Positions 35,696-44,972 of a stretch of 64,000 nucleotides of DNA are shown here, piece after piece. The number at the start of each line of letters is the position of its first letter. Positions within the stretch are counted from its first letter, which is position 1. The notes under the pieces are model-generated. The model searched no databases. It saw nothing but the letters and a program-made list of their open reading frames with translations, and had not been told where the DNA came from. This DNA is from Paenibacillus protaetiae (lineage in GTDB: Bacteria > Bacillota > Bacilli > Paenibacillales > Paenibacillaceae): positions 3,952,501-4,016,500 of the forward strand of contig NZ_CP035492.1 in NCBI RefSeq assembly GCF_004135365.1, in the 5' to 3' direction. A program made the position numbers and the translations under genes.

Positions 35696-37007
35696 TTTCT
35701 GGACGGTAGTGGGGTTTACGATTCGAAGCAAGCTGCGGGGCAAAGCTTTTTTGATTACAACGCTTATTATGGTCATTATTTTATGTATTGGCTCTAATTT
35801 GCCGTCTATTATTTCGCTGTTTGATAAAGACGGCCCAGGCAAAGCGACCGCGATCGGCTATATACAGGCGGAACAGGGAAATGCGGCGGAAGGGGCGGCA
35901 ATCGCCAAACAGCTGCAGGCGTATTACGAGTCCCAGGCGGTTCCGGACATCAAGCTAATCGGCTACCCGGATGCCGGCTCGCCGGAACAAAACGAAGCTG
36001 AGTTAAAGCAAGCGATTGTAGACAAAAAGATTAAAGGCTACCTCACCTTTGGGGAAAAAACGGCTAACGGGCTTCCGGCGGTATCGTACAATTCGGAGAA
36101 GCTGATGGCTGGCTCCGTCTCCACCTCATTGGCAAGCGCGCTTCAAGTTGTGAATGTAAATCGGATTTTACAAGATTCAGGCATATCGGAGCAGCAAAAA
36201 GCACTGCTATTCACTCCGGTCGAAGTGGAATCCGTCAAAATTAAAGCGGGCAGCGGCGTAGGCAAAGGCGATGACAAAACGCCAGAGGAGCAAGGGGTAG
36301 ATATCGGCCTGGCGACCGTTATTTCACTTATGCTGTTTATGGGCATTATGATTACCGGACAAATGATAGCATCGGAAATTACTTCGGAAAAAAGCTCTCG
36401 TGTTATGGAGCTGCTCGTTACAAGCGTAGCGCCGCTTAAGCAAATGTTCGGCAAAATTATCGGGATGTGTATTATCGGTTTAGGCCAAATTGTGCTGTAC
36501 GGCATTGTAATCGGCATTAACCTGTCGCTGCCTAACAATCAAAACGCTCTCCAAGATATGAATTTGAATTTGAACAAAGTTGATCCTCTGCTGTTTATGT
36601 ATGCGATTATCTATTATTTGCTCGGCTACTTCCTGTACGCCACTTTATATGCGGCGATCGGATCGACGGTCAGCCGGACAGAGGACCTCGGGCAGGCGGT
36701 TATGCCCATAACGATGGTTTCGCTTGTCAGCTTCTATATTTCTTCGTTTAGCGCAAGCACGCCGGACAGCATGCTTGTGACAGTTGCATCGTATGTGCCG
36801 TTCTCGGCGCCATATGTTATGATGCTGCGGATTGCGCTGGTTGATCCTCCGGTTTGGGAAGTGCTTGTCTCGATTGCCATTATGGTTGTGTTTATATTGG
36901 CCGCAGGCTGGATATCGGCAAAAATTTACCGCACCGGCGTATTGATGTACGGCAAACGTCCAAGTATTAAAGAGATTCGCAAAGCGATGAAAGCTTTTAA
37001 AGTCTAA
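35688..37007 (+). CDS. ABC-2 permease (NatB/YhaP-like)
   Basis: A 439-residue membrane protein: one helix at the N-terminus (residues about 20-40), a 180-residue extracellular domain, and five to six C-terminal helices with the stretch MASEITSEKSSRVMELLVTS, diagnostic of NatB/YhaP-type permeases. With the preceding ATPase it forms a Na+ or drug exporter. ATG 35688 overlaps the ATPase stop; GTG 35679 is an alternative start. Confidence 0.92.
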   Translation: MNSFWTVVGFTIRSKLRGKAFLITTLIMVIILCIGSNLPSIISLFDKDGPGKATAIGYIQAEQGNAAEGAAIAKQLQAYYESQAVPDIKLIGYPDAGSPEQNEAELKQAIVDKKIKGYLTFGEKTANGLPAVSYNSEKLMAGSVSTSLASALQVVNVNRILQDSGISEQQKALLFTPVEVESVKIKAGSGVGKGDDKTPEEQGVDIGLATVISLMLFMGIMITGQMIASEITSEKSSRVMELLVTSVAPLKQMFGKIIGMCIIGLGQIVLYGIVIGINLSLPNNQNALQDMNLNLNKVDPLLFMYAIIYYLLGYFLYATLYAAIGSTVSRTEDLGQAVMPITMVSLVSFYISSFSASTPDSMLVTVASYVPFSAPYVMMLRIALVDPPVWEVLVSIAIMVVFILAAGWISAKIYRTGVLMYGKRPSIKEIRKAMKAFKV

Positions 37008-37034
37008 TCCTTCATTCCAAAGGCGGGATTCCGG

Positions 37035-37880
37035 ATGAAGAAAATTGCCGAAGGGCGTACGGCAGATATATTCGAGCAGGAGACGGGCAAAATTGTAAAG
37101 CTGTATCGCCGTTATATGGATGTACAATCGATTCAATATGAATACGCGGTGAACCAAGTAGTAGGAGCTTTTGATTTGGCTGCGCCTAAAGCGTATGAAT
37201 TACTAGAGGCCGAACAAAGAAGAGGCATCGTATTTGAACGGGTCGAAGGCGAAACGATGCTGAGTCTGATTATCCGGCAGCCAGGCGAGATGAACCGGCT
37301 GGCTGCCCAGTTTGCCAAATTGCAAAACCGGATACACCGGTATGAGGTAGAGGTAGAGGTAGAGGCGGGAACTGGCGGCAAACGGGGCATTTTAAAACAA
37401 AAAGAGCTGCTGAAGCGTCATATCAACAGCACACCGCTTCTTTCCGAGCAAGTCAAAAATGAAATTTTAGAGCAGCTGGAGCAGCTGCCGGATGGGAACC
37501 GGCTTTGCCATGGCGATTATCATCCGGACAATGTCATGTTCGGCGAGCAAAGCTGGGTTATCGACTGGATGAACGGCACAGTCGGCCAGCCTGCCGCCGA
37601 TGTCGCCCGTACCGTGTTGCTGATCCGTCACGGGGCATTGCCTGATGATGCTCCAAGCGATGTCATTGAAGCGATTCAGCATATGCGCGAGAACATTATC
37701 AGCATCTATTTGGAACATTATTTGCAGGTTAGCGGCTTGCAGCAAGCCGAAATAGACCAGTGGCTGCTGCCGGTTGCAGCAGCAAGGCTGGCGGAAGGTC
37801 AGCCGGAACAGGAGCAAAAGCAAATACTCGGGCTGGTTGACCGCTTACTGGCAGAAAGCCGCCTGCGCGCCAGATTATAA
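37035..37880 (+). CDS. aminoglycoside-phosphotransferase-like kinase
   Basis: A 281-residue APH/choline-kinase-fold protein. The catalytic loop CHGDYHPDNVMF gives the base Asp and Asn, and VIDWMNGTVGQP gives the metal-binding Asp. The N-lobe has the VKLY-type Lys. Substrate unknown; close relatives are annotated as generic phosphotransferases. An in-frame hexanucleotide repeat (GAGGTA three times, 37344-37361) encodes EVEVEVE. It follows the ABC permease after 27 bases and may belong to that operon. Confidence 0.82.
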   Translation: MKKIAEGRTADIFEQETGKIVKLYRRYMDVQSIQYEYAVNQVVGAFDLAAPKAYELLEAEQRRGIVFERVEGETMLSLIIRQPGEMNRLAAQFAKLQNRIHRYEVEVEVEAGTGGKRGILKQKELLKRHINSTPLLSEQVKNEILEQLEQLPDGNRLCHGDYHPDNVMFGEQSWVIDWMNGTVGQPAADVARTVLLIRHGALPDDAPSDVIEAIQHMRENIISIYLEHYLQVSGLQQAEIDQWLLPVAAARLAEGQPEQEQKQILGLVDRLLAESRLRARL

Positions 37881-37916
37881 AATAGGAACACGAATCCATA
37901 CACCGGAGGCATTAAA

Positions 37917-38993
37917 TTATAGCGCTGGCGACACGCGTACCGATTGTCCGGTGGCGGCCGCCCGGTCAATGGCCATGGACAGGCGAATATCCATTAACGC
38001 TTCCTGCAGCGAATAAAAACGGGTGTCCTGCTTGGCATAATCAGCCATACGGGACAATGTTTCGGCCATTGCAATTTCATCGTCGGAAAACGGCGCCGGA
38101 TAATACGGGTTGCGGTACAGGCGCTCTGCTCCGCCCCGCAGTTCCCGCAGCGACAGGGGAGCCAGGCTGCCTTCCTGGCCGTCCTGCAGCCTGCGGATTG
38201 ACCATGTTTCATAACCGCCCGGCCCGCCGGAGCCGCTTATGCTGCTTGTCACTTCATTGTCCCGGATCTCGCCGTGCGAGCCGCGGATGAGCAGCCGGTT
38301 TTGGCGCAGCGGGGAAAAATATTGGGAGCGCGTAAAATCAAGCAGAGCGCTTTTGCCGTTACTGAACGACAGGATGGCGATATCTTGCAGCTCCGTCTCG
38401 AGCTTGTCCTGCACAGCCCGTCCCCGGTATGGAACTTCCAGAATCGGCAGCTCGAACCGGCGGGCTGCAATTTCACATTCGGCACCCGCCTTCTCCGAAA
38501 GATAATGACGGATCAGGCTGATGCCATGATAGCCGTGCGCGGCCGATACTTGCACGTGGCGCACATCGCCTATACGGCCGGAGCGGATGACTGCCGCCCG
38601 GGCGGCATGATGCGGCTGCAGCGGGTATTGCTCGGCAACTTGGATCGGTGCGCCTGCTTCGGCAAGCTCAGCTATCCGCTTGAAGCCCTCTTCGTCGGCA
38701 GCAGGAGGCGTCTCGGCCAATACCGGCACGCCTAACGATGCCAGCTGCTGCAGCACTGCAGGGGCTGATGCTTTTGACACGGCCGTCAGCACAAAATCGC
38801 AGTGCTTCGCCAGCTCCTCCGGCGTTGAATACAGCCGGATTCCCCATTTGGCTGCAGCATCTTTATATTTAGCCGGATCGCGAACGGCAATGCCGACGAT
38901 CTCGAACAGATGCGGCAGCTGTCCCGCTACGCGCAAATAAGCTTCCGCCCGCCATCCCATTCCTACAATTCCGAACCGTACAGGTTGTGTCAT
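37917..38993 (-). CDS. Gfo/Idh/MocA family oxidoreductase
   Basis: A 358-residue NAD(P)-dependent sugar dehydrogenase-type protein: Rossmann start FGIVGMGWRAEAY, then VLAETPPAADEEG (the E-K/T-P motif of the family, with Thr-Pro-Pro in place of Lys-Pro) and a C-terminal alpha/beta domain. The usual catalytic Lys of EKP is absent (ETP), so activity may differ. Start at ATG 38993, seven bases after GGAGGT. It follows the AraC regulator gene by 20 bases and is near ThuA, a common partner in oxidised-disaccharide use. Confidence 0.88.
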   Translation of the reverse strand: MTQPVRFGIVGMGWRAEAYLRVAGQLPHLFEIVGIAVRDPAKYKDAAAKWGIRLYSTPEELAKHCDFVLTAVSKASAPAVLQQLASLGVPVLAETPPAADEEGFKRIAELAEAGAPIQVAEQYPLQPHHAARAAVIRSGRIGDVRHVQVSAAHGYHGISLIRHYLSEKAGAECEIAARRFELPILEVPYRGRAVQDKLETELQDIAILSFSNGKSALLDFTRSQYFSPLRQNRLLIRGSHGEIRDNEVTSSISGSGGPGGYETWSIRRLQDGQEGSLAPLSLRELRGGAERLYRNPYYPAPFSDDEIAMAETLSRMADYAKQDTRFYSLQEALMDIRLSMAIDRAAATGQSVRVSPAL

Positions 38994-39013
38994 CTTGTTT
39001 ACCTCCATTTGGT

Positions 39014-39937
39014 TTATACCATGGCAGCAGGTTCCCGGAGGCGGTCTTTAAATTGCTTGGGAGAGCAGCCGTTATACCGCCGGAACCGGTCGTAAAAATG
39101 CCCCAGATTGGATATGCCCACCGCTTCAGCGACTTCGGCAATGCTGGTATCGCTGGTCAGAAGCATCTGCTCCGCTTTTTTTATCCGCTTGTACACAACA
39201 AAATCAGTGAACGACATGCCGACCGCTTTTTTGAACATTTTGATGAAATGGGTGTAACTGATATTCATAAAAGCGCTCAGTTCGTTTATCGACAGCTTTT
39301 CGCTCAAATGGTTTTCAATGTAATACAGGGCGGGCTGAAGACGCTCCAGCATCGCATTGTCCAAATAGTTCAGCTTTTTGTCGGTATCATGGCGCAGCAG
39401 CAGCAGCAGCATCGTTTTCAGCCGGGAGGAAACAGCCAGCTCGAAGCCCAGGCTCTGATCGTTCATTTCCTTGTAAATTTCCCGGATAAGCCGGACGGTT
39501 TGCCTGCGTGCGCCGTCATGCTTGCTGTACACGTAGTTTAACGCGCTCAGCGGGCGGATGACCTCGGAGAAATATTGCATGCTTTTTAAGGTGCTGGAAT
39601 CCCAGTACTTGGACAGGTCGATTTGAAACACAATATAGCTTAAATTTCCCGCTTTTGTCTGCACGGTCGTGTGCGGCTCGTTGGAGCCAAACAAGGCAAT
39701 ATCGCCTTCACGGAGGAGCAGCTGCTCCTGATTGTAAAAAACGGCCATCTCGCCTTGCAAAATAAGCAGAAATTCGATTTCTTTATGATAATGCCAGTGG
39801 GAATTAAACTGCTGAACCTGCTCGATTTGCAGGTCGGCGTCGCGAATATCTTCATTGGATGTGTCAATTTGCCAGATGCGGACGGCAAGAAACGGGTCCT
39901 GGTAGACCACTTGCTCATAATACATTTCGGGATACAT
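39014..39937 (-). CDS. AraC family transcriptional regulator
   Basis: A 307-residue regulator: N-terminal cupin sensor (HWHYHKEIEFLLILQGE, then SNEPHTTVQ) and two C-terminal AraC helix-turn-helix motifs (LSAFMNISYTHFIKMFK and IAEVAEAVGISNLGHFYDRF). A Leu tract (LLLLLL, from CAG repeats) lies in the linker. It is divergent from thuA and precedes the Gfo/Idh gene, so it most likely senses a sugar and activates these genes. Confidence 0.92.
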   Translation of the reverse strand: MYPEMYYEQVVYQDPFLAVRIWQIDTSNEDIRDADLQIEQVQQFNSHWHYHKEIEFLLILQGEMAVFYNQEQLLLREGDIALFGSNEPHTTVQTKAGNLSYIVFQIDLSKYWDSSTLKSMQYFSEVIRPLSALNYVYSKHDGARRQTVRLIREIYKEMNDQSLGFELAVSSRLKTMLLLLLRHDTDKKLNYLDNAMLERLQPALYYIENHLSEKLSINELSAFMNISYTHFIKMFKKAVGMSFTDFVVYKRIKKAEQMLLTSDTSIAEVAEAVGISNLGHFYDRFRRYNGCSPKQFKDRLREPAAMV

Positions 39938-40181
39938 AGGCTGTATTCTCCTTTATCGCGATGGGAACAGACAGGCGTACACCCCTTCAGTTTATCATAA
40001 CCGGATGCCAAGGGACATTTTGCGAAAATCACAGATTTGCGTAAAAAAAATAGGCGTAAAGCCGCTCATGCAAACACGGAGTACAGAATAGCGTAATAAT
40101 TATATCGGATTTGCAATCGATTTCATAAGGACGGGATGATTATAATCATAATAAATGATTGATAGTAAAGGAGCGAATAGA

Positions 40182-40910
40182 ATGGGCGCAAATATAAAAG
40201 TCACGATCTGGAACGAACATCGCCATGAACTTAGCAATGAAAAAGTGGCAGCCATTTATCCTAACGGGATTCATACGGCCATTGCCGAAGGACTGGAAGG
40301 GGCTTCTTCCGTCAAGTTTGCATTGCTGGACGATCCGCAGCACGGGCTGACGGACGAAGTGCTGAACGACACGGATGTTCTCATCTGGTGGGGCCATATG
40401 GCGCATCATGAAGTTCAGGATGAAATCGTGGAGAAAGTATACAACCGCGTCATTAAAGGGATGGGGCTTATCGTCCTTCACTCCGGCCATTTCTCGAAAA
40501 TTTTCAAAAAGCTGATGGGCACATCCTGCGATTTGAAATGGCGTGAAGCGGACGATAAAGAGCGGCTGTGGGTAGTTAATCCGGCCCATCCGATCGTGGA
40601 AGGCATCGGACCGTATTTTGAGCTGCCGAAGGAAGAAATGTACGGCGAGCACTTTGACATTCCAGCTCCGGACGAGCTTGTGCTGATCAGCTGGTTTGAA
40701 GGCGGCGAAGTGTTCCGCAGCGGCTGCATCTACAATCGCGGTGCGGGCAAAGTATTTTATTTCCGCCCGGGCCATGAGACATACCCGACCTATTACGATG
40801 CGAACGTGCGCAAAGTCATTTCCAATGCGGTCAAATGGGCTGCTCCAGTTAACCGCGAATTGCCGGTATACGGCAATTCGAAACCGCTGGAAACGATTTC
40901 GGAAAAATAG
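40182..40910 (+). CDS. thuA: ThuA-like trehalose utilisation protein
   Basis: A 242-residue protein of the glutamine-amidotransferase-like ThuA fold: [29 protein letters not shown] and [15 protein letters not shown] are hallmark segments. ThuA proteins act with Gfo/Idh dehydrogenases on 3-oxidised disaccharides such as trehalose derivatives. ATG 40182 is eight bases after AAGGAG. A TATAAT box lies at 40141-40146. Divergent from the AraC gene, 244 bases apart, which likely contains its operator. Followed by a terminator. Confidence 0.88.
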   Translation: MGANIKVTIWNEHRHELSNEKVAAIYPNGIHTAIAEGLEGASSVKFALLDDPQHGLTDEVLNDTDVLIWWGHMAHHEVQDEIVEKVYNRVIKGMGLIVLHSGHFSKIFKKLMGTSCDLKWREADDKERLWVVNPAHPIVEGIGPYFELPKEEMYGEHFDIPAPDELVLISWFEGGEVFRSGCIYNRGAGKVFYFRPGHETYPTYYDANVRKVISNAVKWAAPVNRELPVYGNSKPLETISEK

Positions 40911-40957
40911 TAATTCCGCTTGCTTAGCGGCTTGATTTGATTAGAATAACGAATACG

Positions 40958-41020
40958 GCATTGCCGCCAGCGAACTGCTCCTTATGGAAGGAGCAGCCCG
41001 CAGGCGGCAATGCTTTTTTT
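40958..41020 (+). terminator. branched terminator after thuA
   Basis: Outer arms GCATTGCCGCC and GGCGGCAATGC, inner hairpin CTGCTCCTT/AAGGAGCAG, then seven T. Confidence 0.85.
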
Positions 41021-41133
41021 GCTTCAGGACGGATGGGGAATTATCTCTTTGGTTGGCTGGGCTGTATTTGGGGTATCGCTAAAGAAAGGTAATCCGTTAT
41101 GGTTTGCCGGAATGGATGAAAGGGGGCGAAAGG

Positions 41134-41253
41134 TTGAGCGAACTGTATTACATTATCGTCATGACGGCTGATCTTGCTGCCGGCCTTGGGTATTTGATTT
41201 ACGCCGGTAAAAAAGCGCTCGAATACGAAGAAGATGAACACCGCGCCGAATAA
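41134..41253 (+). CDS. small single-span membrane protein
   Basis: A 39-residue open frame starting at TTG 41134, seven bases after a GGGGG site. One hydrophobic segment (YIIVMTADLAAGLGYLIYA) is followed by a charged tail (KKALEYEEDEHRAE). No family recognised. The start of the thuA terminator lies just before it, so it needs its own promoter. Plausible but unproven. Confidence 0.4.
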   Translation: MSELYYIIVMTADLAAGLGYLIYAGKKALEYEEDEHRAE

Positions 41254-41398
41254 TTCGTCTTGGACACAGCGTCCCCATCCGTAATACAATAAAATAAATA
41301 ACCGGGCGACTTACTCGGGATAACCTGTCTGCTGAACGAATCGGGCAGGCTGTCCGCGTGCAAGGTGCGCTTGGTACGGAGGGGAAGGTGCTTGCCTA

Positions 41399-42610
41399 AT
41401 GATCGGCTCGGATCCATTTGTACGCAATGAGAGAGAGGTTTGGATTGCCGAAAGGTCGGACCGGCTGGCGGCGGTGTTTGCTGAACGGGCTCCCGGACAT
41501 GACCGCGAAGGTTCATTTCCTTTTGATAATTTCCGCGATTTGAAGGAAGCCGGCTACTTAAAGCTGACGCTGCCCAAGCAATACGGCGGCGACGAAGCTT
41601 CTTTATATGAAATGGTGCTGGCCCAGGAGCGGCTTGCGCGCGGCGACGGCTCCACTGCGCTTGCCGTAGGCTGGCATATCGGCGCGATGCTGCAGCTGCG
41701 TTATACGAAGGCATGGCCGGAGAAGCTGTATGCCGGCTTTTGCGAAGCGGTCATCCGGGACGGGGCGATGGTGAACAACTTCGCCAGCGAAAGAGCGACC
41801 GGCAGCCCGAGCCGCGGCGGCAGGCCGGAGACGAAAGCGGTGCGTACGGAAGGCGGCTGGCTGCTGACCGGACGCAAAACGTTTAGTACGCTCAGCCCGA
41901 TTTTGAATCATTTTACGGTGAGCGCCTATGTCGAGGAAGAGGAGAAAACCGGACAGTTTTTTGTCCGCAAAGGACCGGGCGTCAGCATTGAAGAGACATG
42001 GAATACGATGGGCATGCGTTCGACCGGCAGCCATGATCTGCTGCTGGAGCGGGTGTTTGTACCGGAAGAGGAACGGATCGACGGCAAAGGGCGCGGAGAG
42101 GACACAGGCATGTCCGATTACGGCGGAGCGCTGCTGCATATTCCGGCGTGTTATATCGGCATCGCGTATGCAGCGAGGGATTATGCCGTTCGTTTTGCCG
42201 CCAATTACAAGCCAAACAGCTTGCCGGGCTCTATTGCGGAACTGCCGAATATTCAGCGGCAAATCGGCGAAATGGAAGCGGAGCTGATTACAGCGCGCAC
42301 GCTGCTGTATGCGGCAGCGGACCGCTGGGACCGCGAGCCGGAGCGCCGCCCTGAGATGCGGCCGGAGCTGGGGCTGGCCAAATATACGGCGACCAATCAT
42401 GCGCTGCGAATACTCGATCTGGCGATGCGGATTGTGGGCGGCTCCAGCTTGTCCCGCGATTTGCCGCTGGAGCGGATGTACCGGGATGTGCGTGCAGGTT
42501 TGCATAACCCGCCGATGGATGATGCCGTTATCACTTCGCTGGCGCGTCGGGCAATCGCGGAAGTACAGCAGCAAGCCGACAGCGGGCGGAGAGGTGCGGG
42601 AGAAATATAG
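41399..42610 (+). CDS. acyl-CoA dehydrogenase family protein
   Basis: A 403-residue FAD enzyme of the acyl-CoA dehydrogenase superfamily: N-terminal helical domain (LPKQYGGDEAS), middle beta domain with SERATGSPSRGG, WLLTGRKTFSTLSP and GMRSTGSHDL, C-terminal helical domain with KYTATNHALR and MRIVGGSSLSRDLPLERMYRDVRAG. The last pattern resembles the hydroxylase/DszC-like branch. No other beta-oxidation genes are nearby, so a role in a specific oxidation is possible. Its leader (41290-41395) can form a wobble-rich hairpin. Confidence 0.88.
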   Translation: MIGSDPFVRNEREVWIAERSDRLAAVFAERAPGHDREGSFPFDNFRDLKEAGYLKLTLPKQYGGDEASLYEMVLAQERLARGDGSTALAVGWHIGAMLQLRYTKAWPEKLYAGFCEAVIRDGAMVNNFASERATGSPSRGGRPETKAVRTEGGWLLTGRKTFSTLSPILNHFTVSAYVEEEEKTGQFFVRKGPGVSIEETWNTMGMRSTGSHDLLLERVFVPEEERIDGKGRGEDTGMSDYGGALLHIPACYIGIAYAARDYAVRFAANYKPNSLPGSIAELPNIQRQIGEMEAELITARTLLYAAADRWDREPERRPEMRPELGLAKYTATNHALRILDLAMRIVGGSSLSRDLPLERMYRDVRAGLHNPPMDDAVITSLARRAIAEVQQQADSGRRGAGEI

Positions 42611-42622
42611 CTAGGAGAACAA

Positions 42623-42665
42623 ACAGCAAGCCTGACGGTGCGTCCGTCAGGCTTGCTGTTTGTTT
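42623..42665. terminator. bidirectional terminator
   Basis: Perfect arms ACAGCAAGCCTGACGG and CCGTCAGGCTTGCTGT around TGCGT, followed by TTGTTT. Lies between the convergent acyl-CoA dehydrogenase and lipoprotein genes. Confidence 0.85.
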
Positions 42666-42683
42666 CATTTGACTGTACCGCTC

Positions 42684-43223
42684 TTATTTTTGCTTCACAA
42701 TTTCCGCTGTGATCTTGGAGATGGTTTCGTCGTCTAAATGGTTATAATTCATTAGAATGGAACCGTTGCCGTTATGAAACAGCAGGAAGGTGTGCCCGCC
42801 GGTTATCGCCTTCTGAAGTTTATTGCCGCCTATGTCAATCGTTTCACTGCTGTCTAAATCAGACGTGCGATTGCTGTACGTAATTTCAATGGCTGTATTT
42901 CCTTCATAGGGGCCGTATAAAAATTGTTTCTCGCCGCTTGTATTCTGCTCATTTGCCGGCTGGATCAGTTCCCCTTTGTTTGCTGTGTAGGCGACCAGCA
43001 CATCCAGATGGTTTCCGCCGGCAGCGCCTTGGTTCTCTTTTGGCGGATAAGTAAGCTGTACAGAACTGACATCGTATCCGTCCAGCTTCGGAATTTGAAA
43101 ATTAAGGCTGGCATTATCAATTAAATTTTGCGCTGTAACTAATTGTTTGTCCGAATTTTGGTTTTGGCACCCTGCTGCCAAAACCATCCATACGAGAAAG
43201 AACAAGAGGCTAAGCTTCTTCAT
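42684..43223 (-). CDS. hypothetical lipoprotein
   Basis: A 179-residue lipoprotein: signal helix LLFFLVWMVLAAGC with the lipobox Cys at residue 19, then a soluble, mainly beta domain (IPKLDGYDVSSVQLTYPP, FLLFHNGNGSILMNYNH) resembling DUF4367-type proteins, a comparison of limited weight. Function unknown. ATG 43223 has a GGAGTG site. Monocistronic. Confidence 0.7.
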   Translation of the reverse strand: MKKLSLLFFLVWMVLAAGCQNQNSDKQLVTAQNLIDNASLNFQIPKLDGYDVSSVQLTYPPKENQGAAGGNHLDVLVAYTANKGELIQPANEQNTSGEKQFLYGPYEGNTAIEITYSNRTSDLDSSETIDIGGNKLQKAITGGHTFLLFHNGNGSILMNYNHLDDETISKITAEIVKQK

Positions 43224-43404
43224 ACAAAATCACTCCTTCGTTATCGACACAATCCTTATATCGGTTTAAACAGGTTGAAACAACGCCATACAAACAGAAA
43301 GGGGAACGGTGCGGTTTATTTGATTTTAGCATATATTGAAAGCAACCTGCCTCTGTCCTGCCTCTAATGCACTGTTGACAGCTGCATGAGGATGTTGTAT
43401 ATTT

Positions 43405-43420
43405 ATCTTAAATTTAAGAT
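43405..43420. promoter_or_regulatory. 16-base palindromic operator before the marR-type gene
   Basis: ATCTTAAATTTAAGAT is a perfect palindrome 37 bases before the MarR-type gene. The identical 16-mer occurs at 43930-43945 before the dioxygenase gene, so both are probably bound by the regulator between them. Confidence 0.82.
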
Positions 43421-43456
43421 ATTTAAATTAAAGAAGAGTGGCGAGGTGATGCCAGA

Positions 43457-43903
43457 ATGCCAGAGCAATTGAATCAAGAGCTGTCGCTGAAGCTGATGGT
43501 CGTCTTGTCCAAAGCGTACAAAACCGTTATGGATCAAGCGATCAAGGATATGAAACGGCATGGTTTGTCGGCTTCGGAATTTACCGTGCTCGAGCTGCTG
43601 TACCATAAAGGGCGGTTTCCGTTGCAGCAAATCGGAAGCAAAATATTGGTAACGAGCGGAAGCATCACGTACAACATCGACAAGCTGGAGCGCAAAGGGT
43701 ATTTGAAGCGAGTGCCATGCGATACAGACCGCCGGGTGACGTATGCGGAAATGACGGATGAAGGCCGATCTTTTTTTGACGCTATTTTTCCGAAGCATGC
43801 CGAAGCCTTGACGGACACCTTGTCAGGACTAACGGATGACGAAAAATCGCAGGCTATCGAACTGCTGAAAAAACTTGGACTGGAGGCGCAATCCAAGCTT
43901 TAG
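43457..43903 (+). CDS. mhqR: MarR family repressor (MhqR-like)
   Basis: A 148-residue winged-helix regulator: LSASEFTVLELLYHKG, GSKILVTSGSITYNIDKLERKG and the wing DRRVTYAEMTDEG. The neighbours (VOC dioxygenase and esterase) are the set controlled by MhqR in Bacillus, which senses quinones and diamide. Autoregulation is indicated by the palindrome before it. Cys residues are few (one in CDTDRR), so ligand sensing is more likely than thiol switching. The name is by context and family. Confidence 0.87.
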   Translation: MPEQLNQELSLKLMVVLSKAYKTVMDQAIKDMKRHGLSASEFTVLELLYHKGRFPLQQIGSKILVTSGSITYNIDKLERKGYLKRVPCDTDRRVTYAEMTDEGRSFFDAIFPKHAEALTDTLSGLTDDEKSQAIELLKKLGLEAQSKL

Positions 43904-43929
43904 CTTGAGCGCCGTTTTTCAGCCCTAAT

Positions 43930-43945
43930 ATCTTAAATTTAAGAT
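43930..43945. promoter_or_regulatory. 16-base palindromic operator before the dioxygenase operon
   Basis: Second exact copy of ATCTTAAATTTAAGAT, 77 bases before the mhqO-like start and within the probable promoter. Confidence 0.82.
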
Positions 43946-44021
43946 GATTAAATTTAAAACGAAGCAGCAAACGGGCATAAGCCCTTTCATTTGATTCATG
44001 ATAACGATAAGGAGAGTGCTA

Positions 44022-44972
44022 ATGATGAAAAAAACAAACGGGATTCACCACGTTACCGCATTTGCCGGAGGGCCGCAGCAAAACGTCGATTTTTACGCCG
44101 GTGTGCTTGGGCTACGGCTCGTGAAAAAAACGATTAACTTCGATGCGCCCGAAGTGTACCATCTTTATTTCGGCAACGAGACCGGCAGCCCGGGCACGGC
44201 CATGACGTTTTTCCCGTCACGCGGAGCGCGGAAAGGGAAAGTTGGCGGCGGGCAGGTGGGCTACACGACGTTTGCGGTTCCTGCAGGTACGATGGACTTT
44301 TGGGAAGAGCGGCTCGACAAGCTGGATGTTCCTTACAACGTGACGGAACGCCTGGGCGAGCGGTTCGTACAATTCGCCGACCCGGACGGCTTGCAGCTGG
44401 AGCTGGCGGAGCGGGAAGAAGGGCGGCTAAGCGAATGGGCATTTGGCGGCGTGCCTGCGGACAAGGCGATTAAAGGCTTTGGCGGCGCGCTTCTGTACAG
44501 CATTGCGCCGGACCAGACGATCGGCGTGCTGACGAATGTGCTTGGTCTGGACAAAGTCGCGGAAGACGCGGACTATATCCGTTTCCGGGCTGCCGGCGAC
44601 ATCGGCAACGTTATTGATCTTCACCGTGCGGCATTGCCGTGGGGAGCGGGCGGCGCGGGTACGGTGCATCATATCGCATGGCGCGCGGACAATCGCCCCG
44701 ATCAGGAGGAGTGGCGCGAGCATGTGCTGAAGCACGGCTTCCAGCCGACGCCGGTTGTGGACCGGCAATATTTTACCGCGGTATATTTCCGTGAAGCGGG
44801 CGGCATTCTGTTCGAGATTGCAACGGACGATCCCGGTTTTGTAACGGATGAAACGTTTGATGAGCTGGGCGGGAAAGTTCAGCTGCCGGAATGGTACGAG
44901 AAACACCGCGCCTTGATTGAACGGAATTTGGAGCCGATTACGGTGCGGGTATTGGAGGGGGATCAGGCATGA
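44022..44972 (+). CDS. mhqO: ring-cleaving dioxygenase, VOC family (MhqO/MhqA-like)
   Basis: A 316-residue protein of two vicinal-oxygen-chelate modules. Metal ligands are visible: GIHHVTAFAG (His), VHHIAWRAD (His) and LFEIATDDPG (Glu). The family cleaves hydroquinones or catechols and confers quinone resistance. ATG 44022 is chosen as AAGGAGAG lies seven bases before; ATG 43998 lies upstream of that site. Overlaps the esterase gene by four bases (ATGA), a two-gene operon under the palindromic operator. Confidence 0.92.
   Translation: MMKKTNGIHHVTAFAGGPQQNVDFYAGVLGLRLVKKTINFDAPEVYHLYFGNETGSPGTAMTFFPSRGARKGKVGGGQVGYTTFAVPAGTMDFWEERLDKLDVPYNVTERLGERFVQFADPDGLQLELAEREEGRLSEWAFGGVPADKAIKGFGGALLYSIAPDQTIGVLTNVLGLDKVAEDADYIRFRAAGDIGNVIDLHRAALPWGAGGAGTVHHIAWRADNRPDQEEWREHVLKHGFQPTPVVDRQYFTAVYFREAGGILFEIATDDPGFVTDETFDELGGKVQLPEWYEKHRALIERNLEPITVRVLEGDQA

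Noticed and set aside
41254-41398. Known riboswitch (SAM, guanidine, cobalamin) before the acyl-CoA dehydrogenase
   Set aside because: None of the consensus cores that I know could be fitted; kept only as an unclassified leader.
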